From Streptomyces diastatochromogenes (GTDB lineage Bacteria > Actinomycetota > Actinomycetes > Streptomycetales > Streptomycetaceae), in NCBI RefSeq assembly GCF_002242805.1, contig NZ_MCGQ01000033.1, positions 61,659 to 125,658 of the forward strand: a DNA stretch of 64,000 nucleotides. The letters are read 5' to 3'. The translations under genes and the position numbers were made by a program. The notes beneath the pieces were generated by a model, which saw only the letters and a list, made by a program, of their open reading frames with translations, had not been told where the DNA came from and searched no databases. Positions 32,083 through 41,143 of this stretch are shown one piece after another (the stretch's first letter is position 1; every line of letters starts with the position of its first letter).

Positions 32083-34821
32083 TCAGGGCAGCGGCTGCTC
32101 CGCCCAGATGATCTTGCCGTTGTGGGTGTAGCGGGTGCCCCAGCGGTCGGCGAGCTGGGCCACCAGGAACAGGCCCCGGCCGCCCTCGTCGGTGGTCGCC
32201 GCGTACCGCAGATGGGGCGAGGTCGTGCTCCGGTCGGAGACCTCGCAGATCAGGGTCCGGTCGCGCAGCAGCCGTACGCCGATCGGGCCGCGCCCGTAGC
32301 GGATGGCGTTGGTGACCAGCTCGCTCAGGATCAGCTCCGTCGTGAACGACAGCTCGTCCAGGTCCCATTCGGCCAGCTGCCGGGTGACCGAGGCCCGTAC
32401 CTCCGAGACGGCCGCCGGATCCGACGGCACCTGCCACTCGGCGACCCGGTCGGCGCCGAGGACGCGGGTGCGGGCCACGATCAGCGCGACATCGTCGCTG
32501 GGCCGGTTCGGCAGGCGGTCGAGCACCGTGCGGCAGGTGTCCTCGGGCGAGGCGCCGGGCGCCCGGCCGAGGGCGTCGCGCAGCATGTCGAGACCCTCGT
32601 CGATGTCCCGGTCCCGGTCCTCCACCAGACCGTCGGTGTACAGGACCAGGCGGCTGCCCTCGGCGAGTTCCAGGTCGGCCGTCTCGAACGGCAGCCCGCC
32701 GAGGCCCAGCGGGGGACCCGCGGGCACGTCCGGGAACTCCACGCGCCCGTCCGGGTGCACCAGCGCGGGCGGCGGATGACCGGCCCGGGCCACCGTGCAG
32801 ACCCGGGACACCGGGTCGTACACCGCGTACAGACAGGTCGCCCCGATGACCGCGGCGGCGCCGTCGGCCGGGGTCTCGTCCTGGTCGATCCGCCCCACCA
32901 ACTCGTCCAGCAGGCCGAGGAGTTCGTCGGGCGGCAGATCGAGCGAGGAGAAGTTGTGCACCGCCGTGCGCAGCCGGCCCATCGTCGCCGCCGCGTGGAG
33001 TCCGTGGCCCACGACGTCGCCCACCACCATGGCCACCCGGGTGCCGGACAGCGGCAGCACGTCGAACCAGTCGCCGCCCACCCCCGCCTGCGCCGGCAGA
33101 TAACGGTAGGCGATCTCCAGGGCGCCCTGCTCGGGCAGGGAGCGCGGCAGCAGGCTGCGCTGGAGGGTCACCGCCATGTTGTGCTCACGGGTGTACCGGC
33201 GGGCGTTGTCGATGGACACGGCGGCCCGCGCGACCAGTTCCTCGGCGAGGGCCACCTCCTCGGCGTCGAACGGCTGCGGCTTCTCCGAACGCCAGAAGTT
33301 GGCCAGACCGAGGACCAGGGTGCCCGCCCGCAGTGGCACGGTGACCAGCGAGTGGATGCCGTAGGCCACGACCTGCTCGGTGCGCTCCAGGTCCTGGGCC
33401 AGCCAGCCGGGCGCCTCGCGCAGCACCGGCTCGACCACGGACTGCCCGGTCGTCAGGCTCCGGGCCTGCGGCGAGGTCGCCACGAACCGGATGCGCTCGC
33501 CCACCGGGTACAGCGGGGCGTCCTTGCGGATGCCGTTCCAGGCCGCCCGGCGCAGCGCGGTCCCGGGCCTCGGCTCCTCCCCGCCCAGTACCGCGTCGAA
33601 CAGGTCCACGGTGACGAAGTCCGCGAGCCGGGGCACGGCCAGCTCCGCCAGCTCCTGCGCCGTGCGGGCCACGTCCAGGCTGGTGCCGATGCCCACCCCG
33701 GCGTCGTACAGCATGTTCAGCCGCTCACGCGCCACCTCCGCGCGGCCCGACAGGGCCCGCAGCTCCGTGGAGTCGCGCAGCGTGGTGACGCTGCCGGCCG
33801 GGCCGCCGCGCAGGTCGGTGGGGCGCTGGTTGACGGCCAGCAGCCGGTCCTTGACCAGATGCACCTCGTCCGTGGCGACCCGCCCGGAGGAGAGCAGCCC
33901 GGCCGTCTCGTCGTCCAGGCCCAGCTCCAGCACATGACGCTGCTCGGCGTCCTCGGGCAGGTCCAGCAGCCGCTGCGCCTCGTCGTTGGCGAGCAGCAGC
34001 CGGCCGTCGCCGCCGACGATGAGCACGCCCTCCCGGACGGCGTGCAGCACCGCGTCGTGGTGCTCGTACATCCGCGTCATCTCGTACGGGCCGAGGCCGT
34101 GGGTCTGGCGCAGCAGCCGCCTGCTGACCAGGGCCGTGCCCCCGGTGGCGAGCGCGAGGGCCGCCGCGGCCGCCGCGAGCAGCAGGGGCAGTTGCTGGTC
34201 GGCGGCCCCGCCCACGTGCGCGGTGGTGATGCCCGACGACACCAGGCCCACCACCTTGCCGCCGGAGTCCTTCACCGGCACGACGACCTGCACTAGTTCG
34301 CCGATCGTCCCGTGGATCTCCTCGACCACCGTGCCCCCGGCCAGGGCCGGCGCTGTGGTCCCGACGAACTTCTTGCCGATGCGGTCCGGCTTGGGGTGGG
34401 TGTAGCGGATGCCGTCGGTGTTCATCACGACGATGAAGTCGACGTCGGACGCCTTGCGGGCGGCCTCGGCCTTCGGCTGCAGGATGGCCGTCGGATCCGG
34501 GGCGCGCAGCGCGGCCGCCGTACCGGGCGCGTTGGCGAACGTCTCGGCGACCGCCAGGGAGCGGTTACGGGCCTCCCTGTCGCTGTCGTGCTGCACCTGC
34601 AGCACCTGCGCCACCACGGCCGACACGACCAGCAGCAGCACGATCACCACTTGGAGGAGGAACACCTGCCCGGCGACGCTGCGTCCGGTCACCGCCGACC
34701 GCAGCGCCCCCGGACGGCCGCCGTTCGCGCCCGATGTGTCCTGCCGCGGGCCCTGCGGTGCGCGCGGTTGCCCGAAAGGACGGGGCGGCCGGGTCTCGGG
34801 CCGGCCGGGCAGACGCACCAT
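32083..34821 (-). CDS. Membrane SpoIIE-type protein phosphatase with PAS, GAF and HATPase domains
   Basis: A 912-residue signalling protein. A membrane helix at about 52-72, an extracytoplasmic sensor (Cache-like, about 75-205) and a second helix near 210-230 are followed by a PAS domain (about 250-350), a GAF domain (about 370-540) and a SpoIIE/PP2C phosphatase (about 560-775). The phosphatase has GVGGDWFDVLPL and VGDVVGHGLHAA aspartates for metals. A C-terminal RsbW-like ATPase (about 785-905; ELILSELVTNAIRYG) completes it. This architecture both dephosphorylates anti-anti-sigma factors and binds or phosphorylates them, as in actinobacterial stress and development switches. Its partner is not in the window. 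Confidence 0.9.
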   Translation of the reverse strand: MVRLPGRPETRPPRPFGQPRAPQGPRQDTSGANGGRPGALRSAVTGRSVAGQVFLLQVVIVLLLVVSAVVAQVLQVQHDSDREARNRSLAVAETFANAPGTAAALRAPDPTAILQPKAEAARKASDVDFIVVMNTDGIRYTHPKPDRIGKKFVGTTAPALAGGTVVEEIHGTIGELVQVVVPVKDSGGKVVGLVSSGITTAHVGGAADQQLPLLLAAAAAALALATGGTALVSRRLLRQTHGLGPYEMTRMYEHHDAVLHAVREGVLIVGGDGRLLLANDEAQRLLDLPEDAEQRHVLELGLDDETAGLLSSGRVATDEVHLVKDRLLAVNQRPTDLRGGPAGSVTTLRDSTELRALSGRAEVARERLNMLYDAGVGIGTSLDVARTAQELAELAVPRLADFVTVDLFDAVLGGEEPRPGTALRRAAWNGIRKDAPLYPVGERIRFVATSPQARSLTTGQSVVEPVLREAPGWLAQDLERTEQVVAYGIHSLVTVPLRAGTLVLGLANFWRSEKPQPFDAEEVALAEELVARAAVSIDNARRYTREHNMAVTLQRSLLPRSLPEQGALEIAYRYLPAQAGVGGDWFDVLPLSGTRVAMVVGDVVGHGLHAAATMGRLRTAVHNFSSLDLPPDELLGLLDELVGRIDQDETPADGAAAVIGATCLYAVYDPVSRVCTVARAGHPPPALVHPDGRVEFPDVPAGPPLGLGGLPFETADLELAEGSRLVLYTDGLVEDRDRDIDEGLDMLRDALGRAPGASPEDTCRTVLDRLPNRPSDDVALIVARTRVLGADRVAEWQVPSDPAAVSEVRASVTRQLAEWDLDELSFTTELILSELVTNAIRYGRGPIGVRLLRDRTLICEVSDRSTTSPHLRYAATTDEGGRGLFLVAQLADRWGTRYTHNGKIIWAEQPLP

Positions 34822-34904
34822 GTGCCCATGTCTACACTGCCCGGCCCCGCCAGGCGAGGCTGTTGCCCGAGGTGACAGCCGTCTCTTGCGGCGGCGGGCT
34901 CCGG

Positions 34905-37424
34905 TCACCGGCGGTGTGCGGGGCGGCGGGTGGCGAGGAGCAGTGCCACGTCGTCGGGGCGGTCGGTGGCGTGCCGGGCGCCGGCGGTGACCCGGTCGGC
35001 GACCCCGGCCAGGGACCGGCCGCCGCGCCGTCCCGCGGCCGCGCCGGCCCTCGCCAGCGCGAGGCGCAGCGCGGTGATGCCCTCGTCGATGTCGGCGCCG
35101 GGCCGCTCCACCAGGCCGTCCGTGTACAGGGCGAGGATCGCGTCCGGCTCCAACTGCAGCTCGGCCACCGGGTACTGGGCCTGCGGATCCACCCCGAGGA
35201 CGACACCGCCCGGGATGTCCAGCACCCGGGTACGTCCGTCGGGGCTGCGCAGCAGCGGCGGCGGATGTCCCGCCCGGGCGGCCCGGGCCTGCCCGGTGGC
35301 CGGGTCGAGACGGACGTAGCAGCAGCTGGCGAACTGGCCCGGGTCGAGGTCGATGAGCAGGTGGTTCGTGCCGCTCAGCACCTCGTCGGGCGGCCGGTCG
35401 CCGAGCGCGAAGGCGCGTACGGCGCTGCGCAGCTGGCCCATGGTGGCCGCCGCCTGCACCCCGTGCCCCTGCACATCGCCGATGACCAGCGCCAGCCCGT
35501 CCCCCGCCTCGACGACGTCGTACCAGTCCCCGCCCACGTCCATGCCCTGGGTGCCCGGCAGATAGCGGCCCGCCGTCTCCACCTGCGGGTGCGCCGACAG
35601 CCGCCGGGGCAGCAGGGCCTGCTGCAGACCGCGGGCGAGCGCGGCCTCGGTGTCGTAGCGCTGCGCCTTCTCCATCGCGTGCGCGATCAGCCCGGCGAGC
35701 GCGGTGAGGACCGTCTGCTCCTCCGTGCTGAAGCTGCGCGACCGGTCGAAGCCGAGGATGCACGAGCCGACCGGCCGGCCGGAGGCGATCAGCGGCAGGA
35801 AGGCGCGGGCGCCCTCCTCCGCGTCCAGGGGGATGCCCGGGTAGGTGGTCGCCAGCTGGTGCATGGACTCGAAGAAGATCGGGCGGCCGGTGGTGAGGGT
35901 CTCCACGCCGGGCAGGTGCGCGTCGAGGCCGACGCCGTCGAAGGGGGCGAGGAAGCCCTGCGGGAAGCCGGTCTCCCAGGCCAGGAACAGGTGCCGGTCC
36001 TGGAGCAGGTAGATGGCCAGGCGGCGGCCGCCGAACGCGGGCAGCAGCTCCTGCATCACGACCGCCGACACCTGCCGGGCGGTCACGGCGTCCGTCAGCG
36101 CGATGGCCAGGGCGATGGGCCGGTACAGCGGCGTCATCGCGTGGTCGCCGGCCACCGCGTCCTCCGGGGTGTGCGGCTCGGCCGCGGCCGGGGCGTCGAG
36201 GGCGGGCTCCGCAGCGGCGTCCACGCGGCTGGTCGGGACGAGCGTGCAGGTGAGGATGTCGGGGCCGGGATGCACGGTGAGGGCGAGCCAGTCGCCCTCA
36301 CCGGCTGCCGCCCGCCCGGCGGCCGGACGCCGGACGTGCACGTGCACCGCTTCATGGGACAGCAGCACGCTGCGCAGATGGTCGTCGTACGGCGGCCCGG
36401 TCAGCCACGGCATCGCCTCCCACAGCGGACGGCCGAGCAGCCAGGCCCGCTCCTGGCCCGCCATGCGTGCCGCGGCCGGGTTGACGTACACGAGCAGCCC
36501 GAGCCGGTCCAGGCAGAACACCCCCTGCGGCAGCAGGTCGGCCGCGCCGTCCGCGGAGGCGCCAGGGCCGGGCTCGAAGACGGTTCCGGCGACCAGGGAG
36601 GCCTCGCCGGCTTCCGTGGCGGGGGACAGGTCCAGCAGCCGCGGGGTCCCTTCCCGCGACCACAGGCTCAGGGGCGCGGCCGGCGGTTTCCCGGCGCCCG
36701 CCGCGCGCAGCGCGGCCAGGATCCGGTGTGCCTCGGCCGGGGACACGGCGTCCGCGAGCGCCGGGCCGGTCCCCGCGAACTCGGCCGGGTCCAGCCCGAG
36801 CAGCGCGTACAGCCGGTCGTCCGGGTGCACCGCCGAGGTCCCCGGATCCCAGGTGAACCGCCCCACGCGGGCCTGTGCGGGCCGGGCGGCGGGCGGTCGT
36901 ACGCACAGGGGTTCCCCGTCCCAGGCGATGGTCGCCTCGTCCCCGTCGGCGAGCGCCAGCAGCTCGGCGCCCAGCCCCTCGGCCAGCCGCGCGAGCAGCT
37001 CCCGGTCCGGCAGCTCGTCCACGGTGTCCGACGCGGCGGGGCGCAGCACGGTGAGCACCCCGAAGGGCTCGGTGCCGCCCGGCACGGGCATGTGCACCGA
37101 CCCGAACGGGAAGGGCAGACCCGCCGCGAACTGGGGATACCGGCGCACCGTCTCCGTGGCGTTGGGCAGCACCACCTGGACGCCGAGCCGGTAGGCGTCG
37201 GCCACCGGGAAGGGCCGGCCGACGTGCAGCCGCCACCAGGGCCGGAACAGCTGGCCGGGCAGCCCGACGAGCACCGCGAGGCGCAGCAGCCCCGGGGTGC
37301 TGGAGCGCAGGTACACGCCCGCCACACGCGCTCCGGCGGCGCCGAGCGCGCCGGTCGAGGCGTCGACCAGCAGCGTGGTCAGCCGGGCCCGCGTCCGGAC
37401 CGCCGGCTCTCCGCTCCCAGCCAT
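34905..37424 (-). CDS. Cytosolic SpoIIE-type protein phosphatase with PAS/GAF sensors
   Basis: An 839-residue soluble phosphatase. A poorly conserved GAF-like N-terminus (about 10-180) is followed by two PAS-like segments (about 195-400, with FCLDRLGLLVYVNPAAARMAG), a GAF domain (about 455-620) and the SpoIIE phosphatase (about 640-835). The phosphatase has GMDVGGDWYDVVEAGDG and VIGDVQGHGVQAAATMG. There are no membrane helices and no C-terminal HATPase domain, unlike its tandem neighbour. ATG 37424 follows GAGGTAGGG. The 83-base gap to the next gene suggests co-transcription. Substrates would be STAS-domain anti-anti-sigma factors. Confidence 0.9.
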   Translation of the reverse strand: MAGSGEPAVRTRARLTTLLVDASTGALGAAGARVAGVYLRSSTPGLLRLAVLVGLPGQLFRPWWRLHVGRPFPVADAYRLGVQVVLPNATETVRRYPQFAAGLPFPFGSVHMPVPGGTEPFGVLTVLRPAASDTVDELPDRELLARLAEGLGAELLALADGDEATIAWDGEPLCVRPPAARPAQARVGRFTWDPGTSAVHPDDRLYALLGLDPAEFAGTGPALADAVSPAEAHRILAALRAAGAGKPPAAPLSLWSREGTPRLLDLSPATEAGEASLVAGTVFEPGPGASADGAADLLPQGVFCLDRLGLLVYVNPAAARMAGQERAWLLGRPLWEAMPWLTGPPYDDHLRSVLLSHEAVHVHVRRPAAGRAAAGEGDWLALTVHPGPDILTCTLVPTSRVDAAAEPALDAPAAAEPHTPEDAVAGDHAMTPLYRPIALAIALTDAVTARQVSAVVMQELLPAFGGRRLAIYLLQDRHLFLAWETGFPQGFLAPFDGVGLDAHLPGVETLTTGRPIFFESMHQLATTYPGIPLDAEEGARAFLPLIASGRPVGSCILGFDRSRSFSTEEQTVLTALAGLIAHAMEKAQRYDTEAALARGLQQALLPRRLSAHPQVETAGRYLPGTQGMDVGGDWYDVVEAGDGLALVIGDVQGHGVQAAATMGQLRSAVRAFALGDRPPDEVLSGTNHLLIDLDPGQFASCCYVRLDPATGQARAARAGHPPPLLRSPDGRTRVLDIPGGVVLGVDPQAQYPVAELQLEPDAILALYTDGLVERPGADIDEGITALRLALARAGAAAGRRGGRSLAGVADRVTAGARHATDRPDDVALLLATRRPAHRR

Positions 37425-37638
37425 GGGCCCTACCTCGTCCCGTACCGCCGGGTGGATGACACAAGAATGCGCCACGTCGGTCGCGTAATGCACCTGGGCG
37501 GACGAAGACGCCGCCTCACACCTCTGCCTCGCCCGGGTGGCGGGAACCCGTACGGGCTCCTAGTAATGAACTGGCGTGGATTCCGCGCGCCGCACGCGGG
37601 GGGCGCCGGTGCGACCGCACCCTTCTTCTGGAGCCCAG

Positions 37639-38772
37639 ATGACCAGCTCTTCGTGCCCCGGTCCCGACGACCACTCCGCGATACCCGCCGCGCCGCCCGA
37701 ACCGGGCGCCATCGGGGTCGCCACACCGTCCCCCGACCCCGGAACCGGGCCTGCGGCGCCTCCGGAGCAGATCCCCGAGCCCCCGCGCGACGACGACCCC
37801 TACGCCGATCCGCTGCACGGTCTGCTCCGCTCGGCCGTGGCCGACCGCCCCCTGGAGGACGTCGTCCGGCTCATCACCCTGCTGGAACGCAGGCCCGAGC
37901 ACGCCCGGACCACGGCCGAAGCGCTGCGCGCGGCGGGTATCGACCGGCCCGTGGAGGACGTCACCCGCCTGGTCTCCCTCCTGACCCGGCCGCCCCGCAC
38001 CAGCGGCGGTGCCGACGAGGCGATCCGCGCCGCCGCCGAGTGCCGTCCGCTGGAGGAGGTCACCCGGCTGATGGAACTGCTGCGCCATACTTCCGCGGAG
38101 CCCCACTGCGTGCGTGCGGCGGTCGAGGCGGTGGCCGTCGGCCGCCCCGTCGAGGAACTCGCCGAGCTGATCGCCCGCCTCGCCTCCGAGGAGTCCGCGC
38201 ACGAGGCGGCGCTGCCCGAGCCGACGGTCCTGGAGCCCGCCGACACGCTGCTGGCCTCCGTCGTTCCGGCACCGGAGGCGGCCGCCCCGAGTCCCCAGCA
38301 GTCGGACTCGCGCAGCCCGGACAGCGGATCCCCCAAGGCGCCGCTGCGGCTCGCCCGCACCGCCGCCGTGCTGGTGTTCCTCTGCGGCGCGGCCCACGCG
38401 CCGCGCTACTGGTCGGACCTGTCCCAACCCGCCCTGCGGACGACCCTGGTCGCCTCGGGGCTCTGCCTCCTCCTGGCCCTCGCGCTGCCGGCCCGGACCG
38501 TACCGGCCCGGCTGGCCGCGGCGACCGTGACGCTGCTGGTCACGGCCACGCTCGCCGCGGTGCAGGTGCTCGACGGCGGCCGCTTCGGCCTCCCGGACCC
38601 GGCCTGGCTCCAGTCCGCGCTCCTGGCCCCGCCGTGGCTCGCCGGCACGGCGGCAGCGGCGGCCGCACTGGCCGCGCTGGCGGTGCTGCTCGCCACCGTC
38701 GGGATGGCGAACGCCCGCCGGGCGGAGGGGGTCGAACCGGAGCGTCGTGGCTGCGGTGACGGGCTCGGGTAG
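37639..38772 (+). CDS. Hypothetical membrane protein with four helical repeats
   Basis: A 377-residue protein. After a proline-rich head (residues 1-55) come four related segments spaced about 33-40 residues apart: RPLEDVVRLITLL, RPVEDVTRLVSLL, RPLEEVTRLMELL and RPVEELAELIARL. A linker precedes about four membrane helices in the C-terminal 150 residues. The family resembles streptomycete membrane proteins of unknown function. ATG 37639 has GGAG seven bases upstream; a GTG at 37576 would add a basic leader. The repeats probably form an alpha-solenoid that binds a protein at the membrane (inference). Confidence 0.78.
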   Translation: MTSSSCPGPDDHSAIPAAPPEPGAIGVATPSPDPGTGPAAPPEQIPEPPRDDDPYADPLHGLLRSAVADRPLEDVVRLITLLERRPEHARTTAEALRAAGIDRPVEDVTRLVSLLTRPPRTSGGADEAIRAAAECRPLEEVTRLMELLRHTSAEPHCVRAAVEAVAVGRPVEELAELIARLASEESAHEAALPEPTVLEPADTLLASVVPAPEAAAPSPQQSDSRSPDSGSPKAPLRLARTAAVLVFLCGAAHAPRYWSDLSQPALRTTLVASGLCLLLALALPARTVPARLAAATVTLLVTATLAAVQVLDGGRFGLPDPAWLQSALLAPPWLAGTAAAAAALAALAVLLATVGMANARRAEGVEPERRGCGDGLG

Positions 38773-38915
38773 GTTCGCCTGGTCGAGGGTGGGGCCGAGC
38801 CGTAGGGGTGCACAGGCGACAGCCGGCCGCAGGACCACGGCGACGTCAGTGGCCGTCGGTGAAGGTGGGCTGCGTCGCTCCAGGGTGTGGCAACCGGCCC
38901 GCGCGCAAGGGGGGG

Positions 38916-39203
38916 TCAGGACTCCGAGGGACCGGGTGGCAGGGCGCGGCCGGCGCGGAGGCTGCGCAGGGCGAGGAGCAGGACGGCGATGTCGTCCAGG
39001 TAGACCGGGTCGGGCAGCAGGTCGGTGGGCAGCACCAGATACAGGACCGCGCCCCAGAACACCCAGCGCGGTCCCGTGGGCAGCCCGGCCCGCCGCAGGG
39101 TCCGCCGGGCGCGCACCAGCCGTACCAGCAGGGCGACGGCCACGGCGAGCAGGAGCCCCGCTACGACGGCGGCGATCACCAGCAGGGTCGTCGTGGAATC
39201 CAT
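38916..39203 (-). CDS. DUF1232 (YkvA-like) small membrane protein
   Basis: A 95-residue protein with an N-terminal membrane helix (about 6-28), a basic stretch (RLVRARRTLRRAG) and the DUF1232 core WVFWGAVLYLVLPTDLLPDPVYLDDIAVLLLALRSL. The family's PxDLLPD motif is clear. Function is unknown. It lies 22 bases upstream of the next minus-strand gene in the same direction, which its start precedes without overlap. Confidence 0.85.
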   Translation of the reverse strand: MDSTTTLLVIAAVVAGLLLAVAVALLVRLVRARRTLRRAGLPTGPRWVFWGAVLYLVLPTDLLPDPVYLDDIAVLLLALRSLRAGRALPPGPSES

Positions 39204-39225
39204 GCGGCCTCCTGTCCCTCCGGGC

Positions 39226-40398
39226 TCACGCCGGGTCGGTGCGGGTGTCCGTGCCGTCGTCGCCGGGGGAGGCGTCCGGGCGTGAACCCTTCGTGCTGAA
39301 CTTCAGCCGTTCGAAGGTCCGTGTCAACTGCTGCAGCGCGGAGGGTGTCCGGGCGCCGTCCCGCTCCTGCCGGCGGGGCAGGGCGTGCGGGGCGGGCGCG
39401 TCGCGGTAGGAGGCCAGGGCCTGGTGGGCCTGCTCGGCGGCGTCCCGGTACAGGTCCCGGGACTTCGTCATCGCCTCCAGCGCCTCGGCGTACATGGCGA
39501 CCAGCCGCCGCTGGCGCTCCAGCTCCTCCTGGAGGGTCAGCAGGGTCCAGTTGTCCCGCAGGTCAGCCAGCGCCTCCGCAGCGCCCTCGGGCAGGGGCCG
39601 CGGCAGGGCGGCGAAGTGCCGTACGGCCGCCACGAGTTCGGCGGGCTCGGAGCCGTCCAGGAAGACGGTGCGCACGCTGTGCTCGCCGCTGTCGTAGCCC
39701 TCCGGCGCGGGCTCCGGGGGCAGCAGCACGGCGCCGCCGCGCGGCACCTGGACACCGAGGTCCTTCAGCGCCCAGTTGACGGCGCGCAGCTGCTGCGGCG
39801 CGGCCCGGTGTTCCAGTACGCGGTGCCGCAGCCCGGGCGGCAGCAGCCGGGCCAGCGGCAGCCGGCCGCGCTCGTCCGGGGTCATCGCCTCGTGCACGAC
39901 GAGGTTCACGCACCAGGCCTCGCGGGCCGCGTCCCGCAGCAGCCGCCGCATCTCCTTGTCGTCCTCGGGGAGCGCGTTCACCTGCCGGAAGCGTGGGCCG
40001 GCGACGGTGGGGTGGTGGTCCCAGGCGCCGTCGGCGCCCTCCGCCGGTCCCGCCTCGGGCCAGAACAGCGTCGCCGGCGAGGGCCAGGCCTCGTCCCAGG
40101 GGCGCTCCGCCTCCGCGACGAGCGTCCACTCCTGCTCCTCCGGCCGGTCGTCACGCGGTACGAGGGTGAGCCGGGCCCGCACGGTCACCGTGCCCCCGGC
40201 CCGCCAGCGCGCCTCGAAGATCCGTGCGGGGGAGTCCTCGGGTACGGGAGGTTCGGCGAAGTCGTCGATGTCCCCGCTCTCCTTGTGCCGGCGCAACGTG
40301 CGGCGGACGACGTCCTCGGCGGAGGGACCGGTGTGGCGGCCGCGGGCCGCCCAGAGGGTCTGCGGGACGGTGGCGCGGTCGGTGGCGGAGTTCGACAT
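39226..40398 (-). CDS. Hypothetical protein with C-terminal coiled coil
   Basis: A 390-residue soluble protein. The N-terminal part (about 1-100) is acidic with a beta-rich segment (ARWRAGGTVTVRARLTLVP). The middle contains WCVNLVVHEAMTPDERGRLPLARLLPPGLRHRVLEHRAAPQ, apparently in two pieces. Residues about 275-335 form a helix likely to be a coiled coil (LQEELERQRRLVAMYAEALEAMTKSRDLYRDAAEQ), and the tail is disordered. No domain is recognised. It is the promoter-proximal gene of a probable pair with the DUF1232 gene, and is divergent from the PadR gene across 352 bases. Confidence 0.75.
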   Translation of the reverse strand: MSNSATDRATVPQTLWAARGRHTGPSAEDVVRRTLRRHKESGDIDDFAEPPVPEDSPARIFEARWRAGGTVTVRARLTLVPRDDRPEEQEWTLVAEAERPWDEAWPSPATLFWPEAGPAEGADGAWDHHPTVAGPRFRQVNALPEDDKEMRRLLRDAAREAWCVNLVVHEAMTPDERGRLPLARLLPPGLRHRVLEHRAAPQQLRAVNWALKDLGVQVPRGGAVLLPPEPAPEGYDSGEHSVRTVFLDGSEPAELVAAVRHFAALPRPLPEGAAEALADLRDNWTLLTLQEELERQRRLVAMYAEALEAMTKSRDLYRDAAEQAHQALASYRDAPAPHALPRRQERDGARTPSALQQLTRTFERLKFSTKGSRPDASPGDDGTDTRTDPA

Positions 40399-40750
40399 GG
40401 GCCAATCTGCTGATGGGGGCGGGTGTGCCTTCCAGTATCACCGCCCGGGGACGGTACCGGTCGGCCGGGGCCCCCGGAGCGGCGCGCCGCTGCGGGCTCG
40501 CGCCCCGCGCACGGGGTGTGCGCCCCGCACCCGGGGTACGCGCCGCACGCATCACGCGACCGCTGTTCACCCGTCCCCGGACCGTCGCACGGTGCCCAGA
40601 ATGGTCCGTCGAACGGGGCCCGCCCTCCCATCCGCTTAGGGGCAGGCCCCGTTCGCCATCCGCGGCACACCGAAGAGGTCTCGCCCAGGACGGCCACACC
40701 CGCTCTCCATTCGGCTCGATATATATCGGCAGCCGAGATATTCTGCTTCC
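40399..40750. other. 352-base divergent intergenic region
   Basis: No ORF with coding character. It contains the promoter of the minus-strand hypothetical gene and, near its right end, the A/T-rich palindrome and inverted repeat in front of the PadR gene (40712-40735). The rest is G/C-rich and contains several CGC-rich repeats without clear structure. Confidence 0.5.
40712..40735. promoter_or_regulatory. Candidate PadR operator
   Basis: A perfect 12-base palindrome CGATATATATCG (40717-40728) is nested within a longer inverted repeat with arms CGGCT (40712-40716) and AGCCG (40731-40735). It ends 16 bases before the PadR start. PadR regulators commonly bind A/T-rich dyads at their own promoters, so autoregulation is likely. 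Confidence 0.6.
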
Positions 40751-41143
40751 ATGGCATCGAGGAACATGACCCGAGCGGCGTTCTTCGTCCTCACGGCGCT
40801 CGCCGACCAGCCGCGGCACGGCTACGGCATCCTGCGCGAGGTCGAGGAACTGTCCGACGGGGAGGTGCAGTTGAGGGTCGGCACCCTCTACGGGGTACTC
40901 GACCGGCTGGCCGCCGACGGGCTGATCGTGCTGGACCGGGAGGAAGTGCAGCAGGGCCGCCTGCGGCGCTACTACCGGCTCACCGAGGACGGAGTGGCGG
41001 CCCTCGACGCGGAGGCGGAGCGCATGGCCGCCGGCGCCGGGGCCGCCAAACGGCGCATCGCCGAGGGCCGCCGGGCCACCGCCCCGGCTGACACCACTCC
41101 CCAACCCCCCACGGCACCCGGACTCGCGGGAGGCTTCGCATGA
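40751..41143 (+). CDS. PadR family transcriptional regulator
   Basis: A 130-residue regulator with the PadR winged helix at about 5-80 (FFVLTALADQPRHGYGILREVE; VGTLYGVLDRLAADGLI; RRYYRLTEDG), followed by a disordered Ala/Pro/Thr tail. PadR proteins repress genes for efflux, detoxification or membrane proteins and release DNA on ligand binding. Its stop overlaps the ATG of the membrane protein downstream (ATGA), a common PadR-partner arrangement. A palindrome sits directly upstream. Confidence 0.92.
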   Translation: MASRNMTRAAFFVLTALADQPRHGYGILREVEELSDGEVQLRVGTLYGVLDRLAADGLIVLDREEVQQGRLRRYYRLTEDGVAALDAEAERMAAGAGAAKRRIAEGRRATAPADTTPQPPTAPGLAGGFA

